This document shows, in pieces, positions 1 through 7,343 of a stretch of 64,000 nt of DNA (positions are counted from its first letter, which is position 1; every line of letters begins with the position of its first letter). The translations under genes and the position numbers were made by a program. The notes under the pieces are model-generated. The model did not search any database. It was not told the DNA's origin and worked only from the letters and a program-made list of their open reading frames with translations. The DNA is taken from positions 1 through 64,000 of the forward strand of contig CALBSG010000016.1 in assembly GCA_937927675.1 (NCBI GenBank), in the 5' to 3' direction. This DNA is from an uncultured Paracoccaceae bacterium. Lineage in GTDB: Bacteria > Pseudomonadota > Alphaproteobacteria > Rhodobacterales > Rhodobacteraceae.

Positions 1-22
1 CAGACGTGTGCTCTTCCGATCT
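1..22. other. Illumina TruSeq adapter remnant
   Basis: These 22 bases match the 3' end of the TruSeq read-2 adapter as I know it (ending GCTCTTCCGATCT) and are joined directly to flgG coding sequence. They break the flgG reading frame and have no biological role. The true genomic sequence starts at about base 23. Confidence 0.96.
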
Positions 23-43
23 GGCAATCTGAAGGGCCTTCAT
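23..43 (-). CDS. flgG: flagellar distal rod protein FlgG, 5' end only
   Basis: Seven codons are visible, reading M-K-A-L-Q-I-A, which fits the usual FlgG start (M-[KR]-A-L-x-I-A). The start codon is preceded by GGGGAGG on the minus strand and lies 3 bases after the flgF stop, the standard flgF-flgG order. FlgG forms the distal rod of the flagellar basal body. The rest of the gene is lost because the contig ends in adapter sequence. The identification rests on the N-terminus and context only. Confidence 0.75.
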
Positions 44-46
44 GGC

Positions 47-757
47 TTACCTCCCCAAGGTCTGGATGACGCCGCGCATGCGCTGGTCTTCGGCATCCAT
101 GAATTTCTGACCCATCTCATAGGCGCGCTGCACCTCGATCATGCGGGCGATCTCCGAGACGGGTTCGACATTGCTCTCTTCAAGAAACCCTTGAAGAACC
201 GTCGCGCCTTCGACGGGCTGCATCTCACCTGCAGCAAAAATCGTGCCGGTCTGGTGGCGCAAGGCGGTGGGGTCGGTTGGCCCCCACAGGCCGATGCGTG
301 CCACAGGTTGGCCATCGGCAGAAACGGTGCCATCTTCGGCAACCGCCACCTTGGCCGCGCCGGGCGGAATAAACACCGGAGCACCGCCCTGATCCAGAAG
401 TCGGTTGCCATCGGGGGTGACTAGCTCGCCCGCGGCCGAGGGGGTAAAGGCGCCGGCGCGGGTCAAAGCCTGACCGTTCGGGGTTTCGATCAGGAAAAAT
501 CCGTCCCCCTGAATGGCCAGATCAAAGGTGCCACCGGTCTGGTTAACACCCGCCTGCGACAGATCGACCAGCCGGGTATTGCCGTTGGCCATCGACAACG
601 AAGGATCCTCATCCATCCGGTCGACGTATTCCGAAAAGATCATCCCTTCCCGGCGAAAGCCCGTGGTCGACAGGTTGGCGATATTGTTCGCCACCACCTG
701 CATTTCGCGCATCAGCCCAGATTGACGCGTCAGCGCGGTATACCCTGCGGCATCCAT
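47..757 (-). CDS. flgF: flagellar basal-body rod protein FlgF
   Basis: A 236-residue proximal rod protein of the axial rod/hook family. The N-terminus carries the rod-family signature around N-N-I-A-N-L-S-T-T-G-F-R-R (residues 24-36). The C-terminus has the matching helix with E-E-S-N-V and I-E-V-Q-R-A-Y-E, which forms the coiled coil that polymerises the rod. The central Q-G-D-G-F-F motif (around residue 85) is typical of FlgF and FlgG. It is the fifth gene of a leftward operon flgB-flgC-fliE-fliQ-flgF-flgG and starts 3 bases after the fliQ stop. It is exported by the flagellar type III system, so no signal peptide is expected. Confidence 0.95.
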   Translation of the reverse strand: MDAAGYTALTRQSGLMREMQVVANNIANLSTTGFRREGMIFSEYVDRMDEDPSLSMANGNTRLVDLSQAGVNQTGGTFDLAIQGDGFFLIETPNGQALTRAGAFTPSAAGELVTPDGNRLLDQGGAPVFIPPGAAKVAVAEDGTVSADGQPVARIGLWGPTDPTALRHQTGTIFAAGEMQPVEGATVLQGFLEESNVEPVSEIARMIEVQRAYEMGQKFMDAEDQRMRGVIQTLGR

Positions 758-760
758 GGC

Positions 761-1027
761 TTAGCCCCCCGCAATCATCGGAATGAGCTGATCGTTGAAA
801 AACGATACCAGCGTGGCGGTCATGAAACTCATCGAGACCCAGAACACCGCGATCATCAGGCCGGCCTTAGGCACAAAGGTCAGCGTCGCCTCTTGAATCG
901 AGGTCAACGCCTGCAACAAACCGATCACGACCCCAACCACCAAGGCCACCGCCAAAAGCGGGGACGCCATCAGGACCGAGGCCCACAAACCTTGACGCAA
1001 CACATCGAAAAGCGCTTCTTCCGTCAT
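761..1027 (-). CDS. fliQ: flagellar type III export protein FliQ
   Basis: 88 residues, the usual FliQ length, with two hydrophobic segments (about residues 14-37 and 53-76) joined by a short polar loop containing L-Q-A-L-T-S-I-Q-E, the family hallmark. FliQ is part of the FliPQR export gate in the inner membrane. Its ATG overlaps the fliE stop by 4 bases, which suggests translational coupling. FliQ sits apart from fliP and fliR here, as is common in alphaproteobacterial rod operons. Confidence 0.95.
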   Translation of the reverse strand: MTEEALFDVLRQGLWASVLMASPLLAVALVVGVVIGLLQALTSIQEATLTFVPKAGLMIAVFWVSMSFMTATLVSFFNDQLIPMIAGG

Positions 1028-1308
1028 ACCGGCATCCTCAGGATTTCCTGATAGGCCTCGACCACTTTATCGCGCACGGTGGCCACGGTTTCGACCGCAA
1101 GCTGGCTGGAGGCGAGCGCCTGCACAAGCGCGTGGGGGTCCGCCCCACCCGTCATGGCTGCGCGGGCGGTTTGTTCGCCTTGGGCCAGAGTTTCGGCAAA
1201 ACTGCCCGCGAGCTTGGCAAACCCCGCTTCCGCCGCGCCCGGTTTCGGCGCGGCGGCGGTGCGGGCTTGCGCATAGCTTTGCGTGGCAAGCGAGGTTCTG
1301 ATATCCAT
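1024..1308 (-). CDS. fliE: flagellar hook-basal body protein FliE
   Basis: 94 residues. FliE links the MS ring to the proximal rod and is among the first export substrates. The C-terminal half contains the conserved D-P-H-A-L-V-Q-A-L-A-S-S-Q-L-A-V-E stretch followed by R-D-K-V-V-E-A-Y-Q-E-I-L, matching the FliE family; the N-terminal half is low-complexity and Ala-rich. It lies between flgC (12 bases upstream) and fliQ (4-base overlap). Confidence 0.93.
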   Translation of the reverse strand: MDIRTSLATQSYAQARTAAAPKPGAAEAGFAKLAGSFAETLAQGEQTARAAMTGGADPHALVQALASSQLAVETVATVRDKVVEAYQEILRMPV

Positions 1309-1320
1309 GGTTCAGCCCTC

Positions 1321-1701
1321 CTATCGGCGCAAAAGTTCGAACAGGCTTTGCGTCATCTGCCGCGCCTGATCGAACATCTTCAGGTTCGCCTCGTAGCTGC
1401 GCTGCGCTTCGCGCGCGTCAGCGATTTCAATCACCAGATCGACATTCGATCCATCATAGTGACCGGTTTCATCGGCCAAGGGATGGCCGGGGTCGTAGAT
1501 CCGCACAAGTTCGCTGCGGTCCAGCTTCACCGGGCCGGTCTTCACCTCCCCGGTTTGCATTTCTTCTTGAAAAGACACCGTTTTCCGGTGGTATCCGGGG
1601 GTGTCGGCATTGGCGATGTTTTCGGAAACGTGCCGCAAACGCATCGCCTGCGCCTCCATTCCAGAGGCGGCAAAGGACAGGGATTTGAGAAGATCGCTCA
1701 T
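1321..1701 (-). CDS. flgC: flagellar basal-body rod protein FlgC
   Basis: 126 residues, close to the family norm of about 130-140. The N-terminal signature A-A-S-G-M-E-A-Q and N-I-A-N-A-D-T-P-G-Y (residues 29-38) is the rod protein motif. The V-R-I-Y-D-P-G-H-P-L segment and the C-terminal R-S-Y-E-A-N-L-K-M helix are typical of FlgC. It builds the proximal rod with FlgB, FlgF and FliE and follows flgB by 9 bases. Confidence 0.95.
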   Translation of the reverse strand: MSDLLKSLSFAASGMEAQAMRLRHVSENIANADTPGYHRKTVSFQEEMQTGEVKTGPVKLDRSELVRIYDPGHPLADETGHYDGSNVDLVIEIADAREAQRSYEANLKMFDQARQMTQSLFELLRR

Positions 1702-1710
1702 CTACCCCCC

Positions 1711-2094
1711 CTATTTCCGGCCCAGGCTGGCGCGGATGATGTCAGACGTGTTGCGATATATGGCCAGCGCCATCTCATGGTCTTGCCGCGCCCCGGCGGC
1801 CTTGACCATTTCTTCCTCGATCGACACCGAGTTGCCGTTCGGCGCCTCAGCCCCCGAGCTGCGCCGCGGTGTGCTGCGCATTTCCTCACCCACCCCCCCA
1901 AGGTGGCCGGGGCGCGTCTGACGCAAAGCGTCCGGTTCTGCCGCACGATACGCCTCGGCAAAAGAGGGCAGATCCATCGCCTTGAAGCCGGGTGTATCGG
2001 CATTGGCGACGTTCTGCGCAATCAACCCCATGCGAGAGCCTGCGTGCGATGCCAAGGATTGGGCCATGGCGGTGATCTGTAATTTTTCAAACAT
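1711..2094 (-). CDS. flgB: flagellar basal-body rod protein FlgB
   Basis: 127 residues from the ATG at 2094, chosen because GGGGAGAAG stands just upstream on the minus strand; a longer in-frame extension to 2121 lacks such a site. N-V-A-N-A-D-T-P-G-F is the rod-family signature, and the C-terminus ends with the I-Y-R-N-T-S-D-I-I-R helix. It is the first gene of the leftward rod operon and is divergent from fliI. FlgB forms the cell-proximal part of the rod. Confidence 0.94.
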   Translation of the reverse strand: MFEKLQITAMAQSLASHAGSRMGLIAQNVANADTPGFKAMDLPSFAEAYRAAEPDALRQTRPGHLGGVGEEMRSTPRRSSGAEAPNGNSVSIEEEMVKAAGARQDHEMALAIYRNTSDIIRASLGRK

Positions 2095-2174
2095 CGGGGC
2101 TTCTCCCCTTGCCTCTTTCACTAAGGCTTAAGGGTGATTCCTTTAAAAAGAGTAAGGAACAAAGGGAGAAGCCC
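2095..2174. promoter_or_regulatory. divergent flgB / fliI promoter region
   Basis: An 80-base spacer between divergent flagellar operons. It contains ribosome-binding sites for both genes and an AT-rich core at 2126-2148 with two TTAA words (2128-2131 and 2143-2146). Their spacing is 11 rather than the 7 bases of a canonical CtrA site, so I do not call an operator. Confidence 0.5.
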
Positions 2175-3476
2175 ATGGCCGATGTTTTTAGCCCGCTCCG
2201 CGCCCAGATTGCTGCCATTCCCGTGGTTTCGGCGGTGGGGCGCGTGGCCGAAATTTCACGCGGAACCCTGCGGGTGCGGGGCCTTGAGAAATTGGCCCGG
2301 CAGGGTGATCAGGTGCGAATCGGAGAGATTGGCGGCGAAGTCCTGCAACTGTCCGCCGATGAGATGGTGGTGCTGGCCAACGGCAGCCCCGACGGTCTGG
2401 CCATCGGCACGCCGGTCGAATTGGCCGGACCGGCCGAGATTTCGCCCGATGACAGCTGGATCGGCCGCATTATTGACCCGAACGGGCGGCCGCTGGATGG
2501 CAAGCCGTTGTTTCGCGGCCCGGTTGCGCGGCCCTTGCGAACCGAAGCTCCGCCTGCCGCACAACGGCGCGCTTTGGGAGAGCGGCTTTCGACCGGGGTC
2601 GCGGTGTTTGACACGCTGCTGCCCTTGGTGCGCGGTCAAAGGATTGGCCTTTTCGCTGGTTCCGGTGTGGGCAAATCATCTCTGCTGGCAAAGTTTGCAC
2701 GCGGGGTGGCGGCGGATATCGTCGTGATCGCCTTGGTTGGCGAACGGGGCCGCGAGTTGCGCGAATTCACAGAGCGTGTGCTGGGTCCGGCGGGGATGGC
2801 CCGCTCTGTCGTGGTCGCCGCGACCTCGGATCAGCCCGCCCTGACCCGCCGCCGCTGTGCCTATACCGCAATGGCAGTTGCCGAACATTTCCGCGATCAA
2901 GGCCTGCATGTGCTGTTTTTGGCCGATTCGATCACACGCTTTGCCGAGGCCCATCGCGAGGTGGCCTTGGCCGCAGGCGAAAGTTCAGCCCTGCGCGGCT
3001 TTCCGCCCTCGCTCAATCAGGCGATCATGGGGCTCGCCGAGCGCTCTGGCCCCGGGCCAAAGGATGCCGGAGACATCACGGCCGTGTTTTCCGTGCTGGT
3101 GGCAGGGTCAGACATGGAAGAACCGGTTGCCGATATCCTGCGTGGGGTGCTGGATGGCCATGTGGTGATGGATCGCAAAATCGCCGAACGCGGGCGTTAC
3201 CCGGCGATTGATCTGTTGCGTTCGGTGTCACGCAGCCTGCCCCATGCGGCAAGCCAAGAGGAAAACGCCCTGATCGCCGAGGCGCGGCGACTGCTTGGGG
3301 CATGGGACCGGGCTGAAATGATGGTGCAGGCCGGGCTTTACACCAAAGGGTCGGATGCCACGATCGATGCCGCTATCAAGATCTGGCCGGCGCTTGACGC
3401 CTTTCTTGCCGAAGACGCCCCCTCAGATGGGGTGAGCGGTAGCTTTCGCCGCCTTGCCACCGTGTTGGAGCAGTGA
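2175..3476 (+). CDS. fliI: flagellar export ATPase FliI
   Basis: 433 residues from an ATG preceded by AAAGGGAGAA. FliI is the cytoplasmic hexameric ATPase that unloads chaperones and unfolds substrates at the flagellar export gate. Visible features are an F1-ATPase-like beta barrel at the N-terminus, a Walker A at F-A-G-S-G-V-G-K-S, the E-R-G-R-E-L-R-E-F motif, the Walker B L-F-L-A-D-S-I-T-R, and the S-G-P-G motif found in type III secretion ATPases. The distance from rotor ATPases and the flagellar neighbours make FliI, not a virulence secretion ATPase, the clear choice. FliH and FliJ are not next to it. Confidence 0.96.
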   Translation: MADVFSPLRAQIAAIPVVSAVGRVAEISRGTLRVRGLEKLARQGDQVRIGEIGGEVLQLSADEMVVLANGSPDGLAIGTPVELAGPAEISPDDSWIGRIIDPNGRPLDGKPLFRGPVARPLRTEAPPAAQRRALGERLSTGVAVFDTLLPLVRGQRIGLFAGSGVGKSSLLAKFARGVAADIVVIALVGERGRELREFTERVLGPAGMARSVVVAATSDQPALTRRRCAYTAMAVAEHFRDQGLHVLFLADSITRFAEAHREVALAAGESSALRGFPPSLNQAIMGLAERSGPGPKDAGDITAVFSVLVAGSDMEEPVADILRGVLDGHVVMDRKIAERGRYPAIDLLRSVSRSLPHAASQEENALIAEARRLLGAWDRAEMMVQAGLYTKGSDATIDAAIKIWPALDAFLAEDAPSDGVSGSFRRLATVLEQ

Positions 3477-3488
3477 CGCGTCCCAAAC

Positions 3489-3529
3489 CTGTCGGGCCTG
3501 TTGCGCGGCAGCGTTGCCTGACCCGACAG
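3489..3529. terminator. hairpin between convergent fliI and DUF1217 gene
   Basis: CTGTCGGG (3489-3496) pairs perfectly with CCCGACAG (3522-3529) in the 56-base gap between convergent genes. It probably stops transcription in one or both directions, but there is no T-run, so it may not be a classical intrinsic terminator. Confidence 0.45.
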
Positions 3530-3532
3530 CCA

Positions 3533-4348
3533 TTAGCGGCGGCGAGAGAACGCCACCGCATTTGACATCAGGGAAAGCGCGGCACTGGCGCCATATTGGC
3601 GGGTGTAAGCCTCGGCTTCAGAGCGGATCAGAAATCGACGCACGAGTTTTTCGATGCTCGCCGTATCATTGAAATCGGCAATCTGATCCGTGCCGAATTG
3701 CGCTTGGGATTTTTCCTTCATGATCGCCAACTGGCGATCAATATCTAACGAAGAAAAGCTCGTCGGCAGGCCCAGCGCCTTTTCGAAAACGCGGCGCATC
3801 GGTGTACTGCCCAAAACGGAATACCACCGCGCATCGTTAGAGGTGGTGGTCTTCGCCGCAAGGCTGGCCACTTCACGCTCGGCATTCATGGCAAGGCGGA
3901 GGTCGTCATTTTGTTCACCAACCGCAACCTCAAAGCTGCGGGTCTTGTAGGCGGCAAGAATCTTGTCTGGGAAATCCGAAATCTTGCTGCGGGGCGTCGC
4001 GAAATCCCCAAAGCCAAAGGCGGCGGAAAGCTTCTGATACTGTTTGTCGGCGAGCTTGTTCGCCAGACTGTCAGATTTCAGCGTCCCGCCCTCCAACACT
4101 TTTTTAATGAAGGCCTTGCTGTTGATGTCATTTTCAAGACCAAAGGCACCCAGCGCGACCTTCAACAGGCGCCGATCTGTTACCAGCTCTTCCGCGGTGT
4201 CGATCTTACCGATGTTTTCGCGAAAATAGGCCTCGTCGCGTTTGATCTCGGGCTGCGCGTTCAACACGGCCTGCTGTGTGGCGGCCGTGCGCTTTAGAAA
4301 CACCCACCCGGCATAGCCAGTCAGCGGCAGGGCGGGTGTATAGGTCAT
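3533..4348 (-). CDS. DUF1217 flagellum-associated protein
   Basis: 271 residues, mostly charged helices, matching the DUF1217 family found in flagellar loci of Rhodobacterales and Rhizobiales. The N-terminus L-P-L-T-G-Y-A-G-W-x-F-L and repeated K-A-L-G-L-P and D-I-N-S-K-A-F patterns are characteristic of the family; no signal peptide or membrane segment is seen. Its molecular role is not established. It overlaps flbT by 4 bases and ends the flaF-flbT operon, which suggests a part in flagellin production or filament assembly. That is inference from position. Confidence 0.8.
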   Translation of the reverse strand: MTYTPALPLTGYAGWVFLKRTAATQQAVLNAQPEIKRDEAYFRENIGKIDTAEELVTDRRLLKVALGAFGLENDINSKAFIKKVLEGGTLKSDSLANKLADKQYQKLSAAFGFGDFATPRSKISDFPDKILAAYKTRSFEVAVGEQNDDLRLAMNAEREVASLAAKTTTSNDARWYSVLGSTPMRRVFEKALGLPTSFSSLDIDRQLAIMKEKSQAQFGTDQIADFNDTASIEKLVRRFLIRSEAEAYTRQYGASAALSLMSNAVAFSRRR

Positions 4349-4749
4349 GATTTGCGCCCTGCCATCAGGCGTTCTTCGCGCGGCAAAAGGCCCCGCAACG
4401 CCTTAAGCGCCTGATAATGCTGATCCTCCAGCACGGCTGCCGTCGCCTGATTCAACAGGGTGCGGCTGTCGTGATCAATCAGCACTTGGCTCAGTTGTTC
4501 GATGCCGCGCAACAGCTGCATGCGGGCATCGGCCGGATCGGCATCGCCTGACAGCACCAATTGCGCGATATAGCAAACCCGGCGAACCGGCGTGTTGACC
4601 TCTTCGGGATGAATCGCATCGCGCAGGCGCAGGATATTGGCGTGTGGCGTCATGATGGCCAGCCGCGACCGCTTTTCACCGTTTTCGATCACGGCCCCAT
4701 TGATAAGAACGCGTTCATGCGGGCCAAGTTTAAGGACAAGACCCGTCAT
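4345..4749 (-). CDS. flbT: flagellar biosynthesis repressor FlbT
   Basis: 134 residues from the ATG at 4749, which directly follows the flaF stop; an in-frame GTG at 4767 is an alternative start. FlbT binds flagellin mRNA leaders in Caulobacter and controls flagellin translation and stability. The sequence shows the family pattern: the L-K-L-G-P-H-E-R-V-L-I-N-G-A-V-I-E-N start and A-I-H-P-E-E-V-N-T-P-V-R-R-V-C-Y near residue 50. It lies next to flaF and the flagellin gene, its expected target. Confidence 0.93.
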   Translation of the reverse strand: MTGLVLKLGPHERVLINGAVIENGEKRSRLAIMTPHANILRLRDAIHPEEVNTPVRRVCYIAQLVLSGDADPADARMQLLRGIEQLSQVLIDHDSRTLLNQATAAVLEDQHYQALKALRGLLPREERLMAGRKS

Positions 4750-4750
4750 G

Positions 4751-5122
4751 TCATTGCCCCTGCCCACGCAGGCCGCGCATCACGGCTGTGTTGATATCAA
4801 TAAGAACATCAACCGACGCCTTATTGTCACGCACGGCACGGCTGTGGTGGGTGGTGAATTCGTAAAGGTAAAACAACTGGGCGCGCAGTTTTTGCGGCAG
4901 ACCGTTTTCAGGTTCGGCCACATCAGCGGCGAGCGTTGACCAAAGGCGCTGGTTTTCATCTAGCGCAGTCAACAGCTTGGCATAATCGACGTCTTGGCCA
5001 CGCGACACGGACAGGGCCTTTGTCGCGCGGGCGAGCAGATCGTATTCCAATGCCCGATAGTCGCGATGCGGGGCTTCGGGGCGGGCATAAGCAGCGCGAG
5101 CGGCCGCGGTTTGAGCAATCAC
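4751..5122 (-). CDS. flaF: flagellar biosynthesis regulator FlaF
   Basis: 123 residues matching FlaF, a chaperone-like regulator needed for flagellin synthesis and secretion in alphaproteobacteria, where it works opposite FlbT. Characteristic stretches are R-D-Y-R-A-L-E-Y-D-L-L-A-R-A-T, then L-D-E-N-Q-R-L-W-S-T-L-A-A-D-V, and F-Y-L-Y-E-F-T near residue 90. It is preceded by a terminator after the flagellin gene, so it probably has its own promoter or depends on readthrough. Confidence 0.93.
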   Translation of the reverse strand: MIAQTAAARAAYARPEAPHRDYRALEYDLLARATKALSVSRGQDVDYAKLLTALDENQRLWSTLAADVAEPENGLPQKLRAQLFYLYEFTTHHSRAVRDNKASVDVLIDINTAVMRGLRGQGQ

Positions 5123-5156
5123 GGGGTATCCCTCCTGGGATCATGGGGCGAGAGAG

Positions 5157-5186
5157 AAAAGGCCGGGAGAGGTTTATCCCCCGGCC
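5157..5186 (-). terminator. intrinsic terminator after the flagellin gene
   Basis: On the minus strand GGCCGGG pairs with CCCGGCC around a short loop and is followed by TTTTCTCTC. It lies 8 bases after the flagellin stop and separates flagellin from flaF. Confidence 0.8.
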
Positions 5187-5193
5187 CCCGTTA

Positions 5194-6417
5194 TCAGCGG
5201 AAGAGCGACAGAATGCTCTGCGGTGCCTGGTTGGCGATCGACAGCGCTTGCGTGGCCAGCTGTTGCTGTACCTGTAGCGCTTGCAAACGGGCGGATGCCT
5301 CTTCCATATCGGCATCGACCAAGGTGCCGATCCCGGCCTTGAGCGAGTCAGAAAGTTCGCTGACGAAGTCTTTCTGAATATCGATCCGATTTTGTACAGA
5401 GCCGAAGCTGGCTGCCGCATCAATGGAAGTTTGCAAAAGCCCTTCGATGTTCCCCAGTGCCGTCAACGCGGTGGAGTTCGTCTCGACATCAATCGTATCA
5501 AGCGTGGCAAGCCCGCCCGAGCCTGCGTTCTTGAACTGCGCCGCCACCGTCAAATCCCCCGTCGCCGACGGGTTGCCTGCGGTGCCATCACCGGTCGAAA
5601 GCGCCAGCGTACCGGGGGTGCCTGAGTCGTAGTCGACAACAAGACCCGTAACGCCCAACCCTTCCAGCGCGCCTTTCAGGCCGACGGCAATAATATCTGC
5701 CGCCGTGGTCGACGCCGCATCTGCAGCACTGACCGTGTAGCTCGCCGTCTTATTGCCGATGGTGATGGCGATCGAATCCCCTTCGGCGAAGGTGATGGCA
5801 TCGATCGCAATCGTTCCGGTGCCGCTGGCCTTGTCCAAGGTGAAGCCAGCGGAGTCAGAATCGCCGGAAACGCCATCAGTCGTCGCGCCAAAGGCTGCCT
5901 TCGCAGTATAGCCGCCGATCGACAAATCCTGCCCTTCAACCTCAATGGTCGACACCGCGACACCGGTGTTGCTGCGATCAAGAGACGACAGCACATTGAC
6001 CGTGTCGGAGTTGTTCACAAGGTTCATGCCGTTGAACTGGGCAGAGCCAACCACGGTTTTGATCTGCTCGCGCAGCGCCTCAATGTCGGTCTGGATCTTC
6101 GAACGATCCACGTTCTCGCCCTGCGCCGAGACAATCTTGCCCTTCATCTCGGTCAACAAGTCCGTGACCGTTTCGGCGGCCTTACGACCAACCGCAACGG
6201 TCGAGGATCCAAGCGAAAGGCTGTCGGAAATTCCCTTGAACCCCTTCACATCCGATTCCATCACCTTGGAAATCGCCCAAACTGCAGCGTTGTCCTTGGC
6301 GTTGGAGACGGTCTTGCCGGTCGAGATCTCTTGCTGGGTGCGGTTCAGGTTGGTGTTGATGGTCTTCATGGTCTGAAGCGCCACCATGGCACTGGTATTG
6401 GTAAGAATGGACGACAT
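5194..6417 (-). CDS. flagellin
   Basis: 407 residues, the extracellular filament subunit. The N-terminus (S-S-I-L-T-N-T-S-A-M-V-A-L-Q-T) and the D0/D1 coiled-coil region up to about residue 140 are conserved. The C-terminal D1/D0 region ends in S-I-A-N-Q-A-P-Q-S-I-L-S-L-F-R, the usual flagellin tail. The central 150-320 region is variable, rich in Gly, Ala, Thr and Asp, and is the surface-exposed D2-like part. It is a single copy here, followed by its own terminator. The flanking FlaF and FlbT genes fit post-transcriptional control of its mRNA. Confidence 0.96.
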   Translation of the reverse strand: MSSILTNTSAMVALQTMKTINTNLNRTQQEISTGKTVSNAKDNAAVWAISKVMESDVKGFKGISDSLSLGSSTVAVGRKAAETVTDLLTEMKGKIVSAQGENVDRSKIQTDIEALREQIKTVVGSAQFNGMNLVNNSDTVNVLSSLDRSNTGVAVSTIEVEGQDLSIGGYTAKAAFGATTDGVSGDSDSAGFTLDKASGTGTIAIDAITFAEGDSIAITIGNKTASYTVSAADAASTTAADIIAVGLKGALEGLGVTGLVVDYDSGTPGTLALSTGDGTAGNPSATGDLTVAAQFKNAGSGGLATLDTIDVETNSTALTALGNIEGLLQTSIDAAASFGSVQNRIDIQKDFVSELSDSLKAGIGTLVDADMEEASARLQALQVQQQLATQALSIANQAPQSILSLFR

Positions 6418-6633
6418 GTCCTGGTCCTTTGCGATCTGCCTGCGCTTTTGCGAAAGGCGGGTTGCGCCACGGCACGCGGCCGCAGCTGGCTGGTCCTTCT
6501 GTCCGGTGCGTCAGGCGGTCTTCCCGGCGCGCCACCCCCTCATGGGATGCAAGGCGATTGAAGAACGGGAAGGTCTAACAGAGTCCTAATTCGCGGCCGT
6601 CATTTGCGTGGCATTTGACAGATTCGCAAAATG
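6418..6633 (-). promoter_or_regulatory. flagellin upstream region
   Basis: A 216-base non-coding stretch upstream of the flagellin gene. On the minus strand it holds TTAG-N7-TTAG (plus coordinates 6575-6589), a degenerate form of the CtrA TTAA-N7-TTAA pattern. The long leader is where FlbT would be expected to act. No clear sigma-28 or sigma-54 promoter is visible. Confidence 0.35.
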
Positions 6634-6954
6634 TCAGAACCGCCCTGCGGGATAGGATGCGGTAGCGAAATCGGCCCTTTTGCCCCGGTTGTCATAGGTC
6701 TGCAGCCCTTGGGCGGCGCGGCGGACCTCATCGACCCTGCGCCGGGCTGCCCGCGTGCCGCGCCGGGCCGCATCCAGCAAGGCTGCATTGGTTTCCGCCT
6801 TCATTTTCAGTCGTTCCAAAACCTGGCTTGGGGCCGTTGTGGCCAAATTCGCCAAGGCGGTTTCAAGCTGCGGCGCCAGTTGCGCAAGCTGAGCGAAATC
6901 GGCGATCCGCACCGCGGACCTCACCTCATCAAGCAAGATTTCAAGGGTTTTCAT
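6634..6954 (-). CDS. FlgN-like flagellar protein
   Basis: 106 residues, a predicted all-helical, coiled-coil protein of the size of flagellar export chaperones. It overlaps the downstream end of the FlgJ gene by 14 bases, so the two are co-expressed. Its composition (Ala, Leu, Arg rich; L-A-P-Q-L-E-T-A-L-A-N-L heptads) and position match genes annotated as FlgN-like in Rhodobacterales flagellar loci. FlgN chaperones the hook-filament junction proteins FlgK and FlgL, which are not in this window. Sequence similarity is weak, so the function is tentative. Confidence 0.5.
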   Translation of the reverse strand: MKTLEILLDEVRSAVRIADFAQLAQLAPQLETALANLATTAPSQVLERLKMKAETNAALLDAARRGTRAARRRVDEVRRAAQGLQTYDNRGKRADFATASYPAGRF

Positions 6955-7237
6955 CGGGACCGCCTTCTTTGGTCTTGAGTGATTCGAAAATCATTTCCGC
7001 AAGCCCGACACCGCCTTGATCAACCATCAACCTGGCCTGTTCAGTGCGCAGAAACGAGGCGAATTGCTCTTCACCAGCGCCGCCACCCATGGTTTCGCTG
7101 GCTGCGCCAAGGCCTGTAAATGACAGCATTTCAGCCAAAAATGCGGTTTCCAGCTCTTTGGCCTTTTGCATCAACCGATCATCGGGTGACGCCGCATGCG
7201 GCGCATTCGCTTGGGGTGTGGCAACTGCAGAAAGCAT
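6941..7237 (-). CDS. flgJ: rod-binding protein (FlgJ N-terminal domain type)
   Basis: 98 residues, containing only the rod-binding domain of FlgJ: K-E-L-E-T-A-F-L-A-E-M-L near residue 27, then G-G-G-A-G-E-E-Q-F-A-S-F-L and G-V-G-L-A-E-M-I-F-E-S-L. The muramidase domain of enterobacterial FlgJ is absent, as is usual in alphaproteobacteria, where a separate hydrolase opens the peptidoglycan for the rod. It heads a two-gene leftward operon with the FlgN-like gene and is divergent from fliK. Confidence 0.85.
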   Translation of the reverse strand: MLSAVATPQANAPHAASPDDRLMQKAKELETAFLAEMLSFTGLGAASETMGGGAGEEQFASFLRTEQARLMVDQGGVGLAEMIFESLKTKEGGPDENP

Positions 7238-7343
7238 CCTGCCCTCGATTGAGTTGAATTTTTCTGACTGTGGCAGGCAGCGGTAAACAACCGGTAAGGA
7301 TCGTCAGGCGATAAGGGGGCAGATGACAGAAGTCTGAGAGCCC
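7238..7343. promoter_or_regulatory. divergent flgJ / fliK promoter region
   Basis: A 106-base spacer. It contains CGGTAA repeated with an 11-base period, which can be read as GTAA-N7-GTAA, a weak relative of the CtrA motif. No strong -35/-10 pair is evident. Confidence 0.35.

Noticed and set aside
2128..2146. Possible CtrA site in the flgB/fliI spacer
   Set aside because: The two TTAA words are 11 bases apart, not the 7 required.
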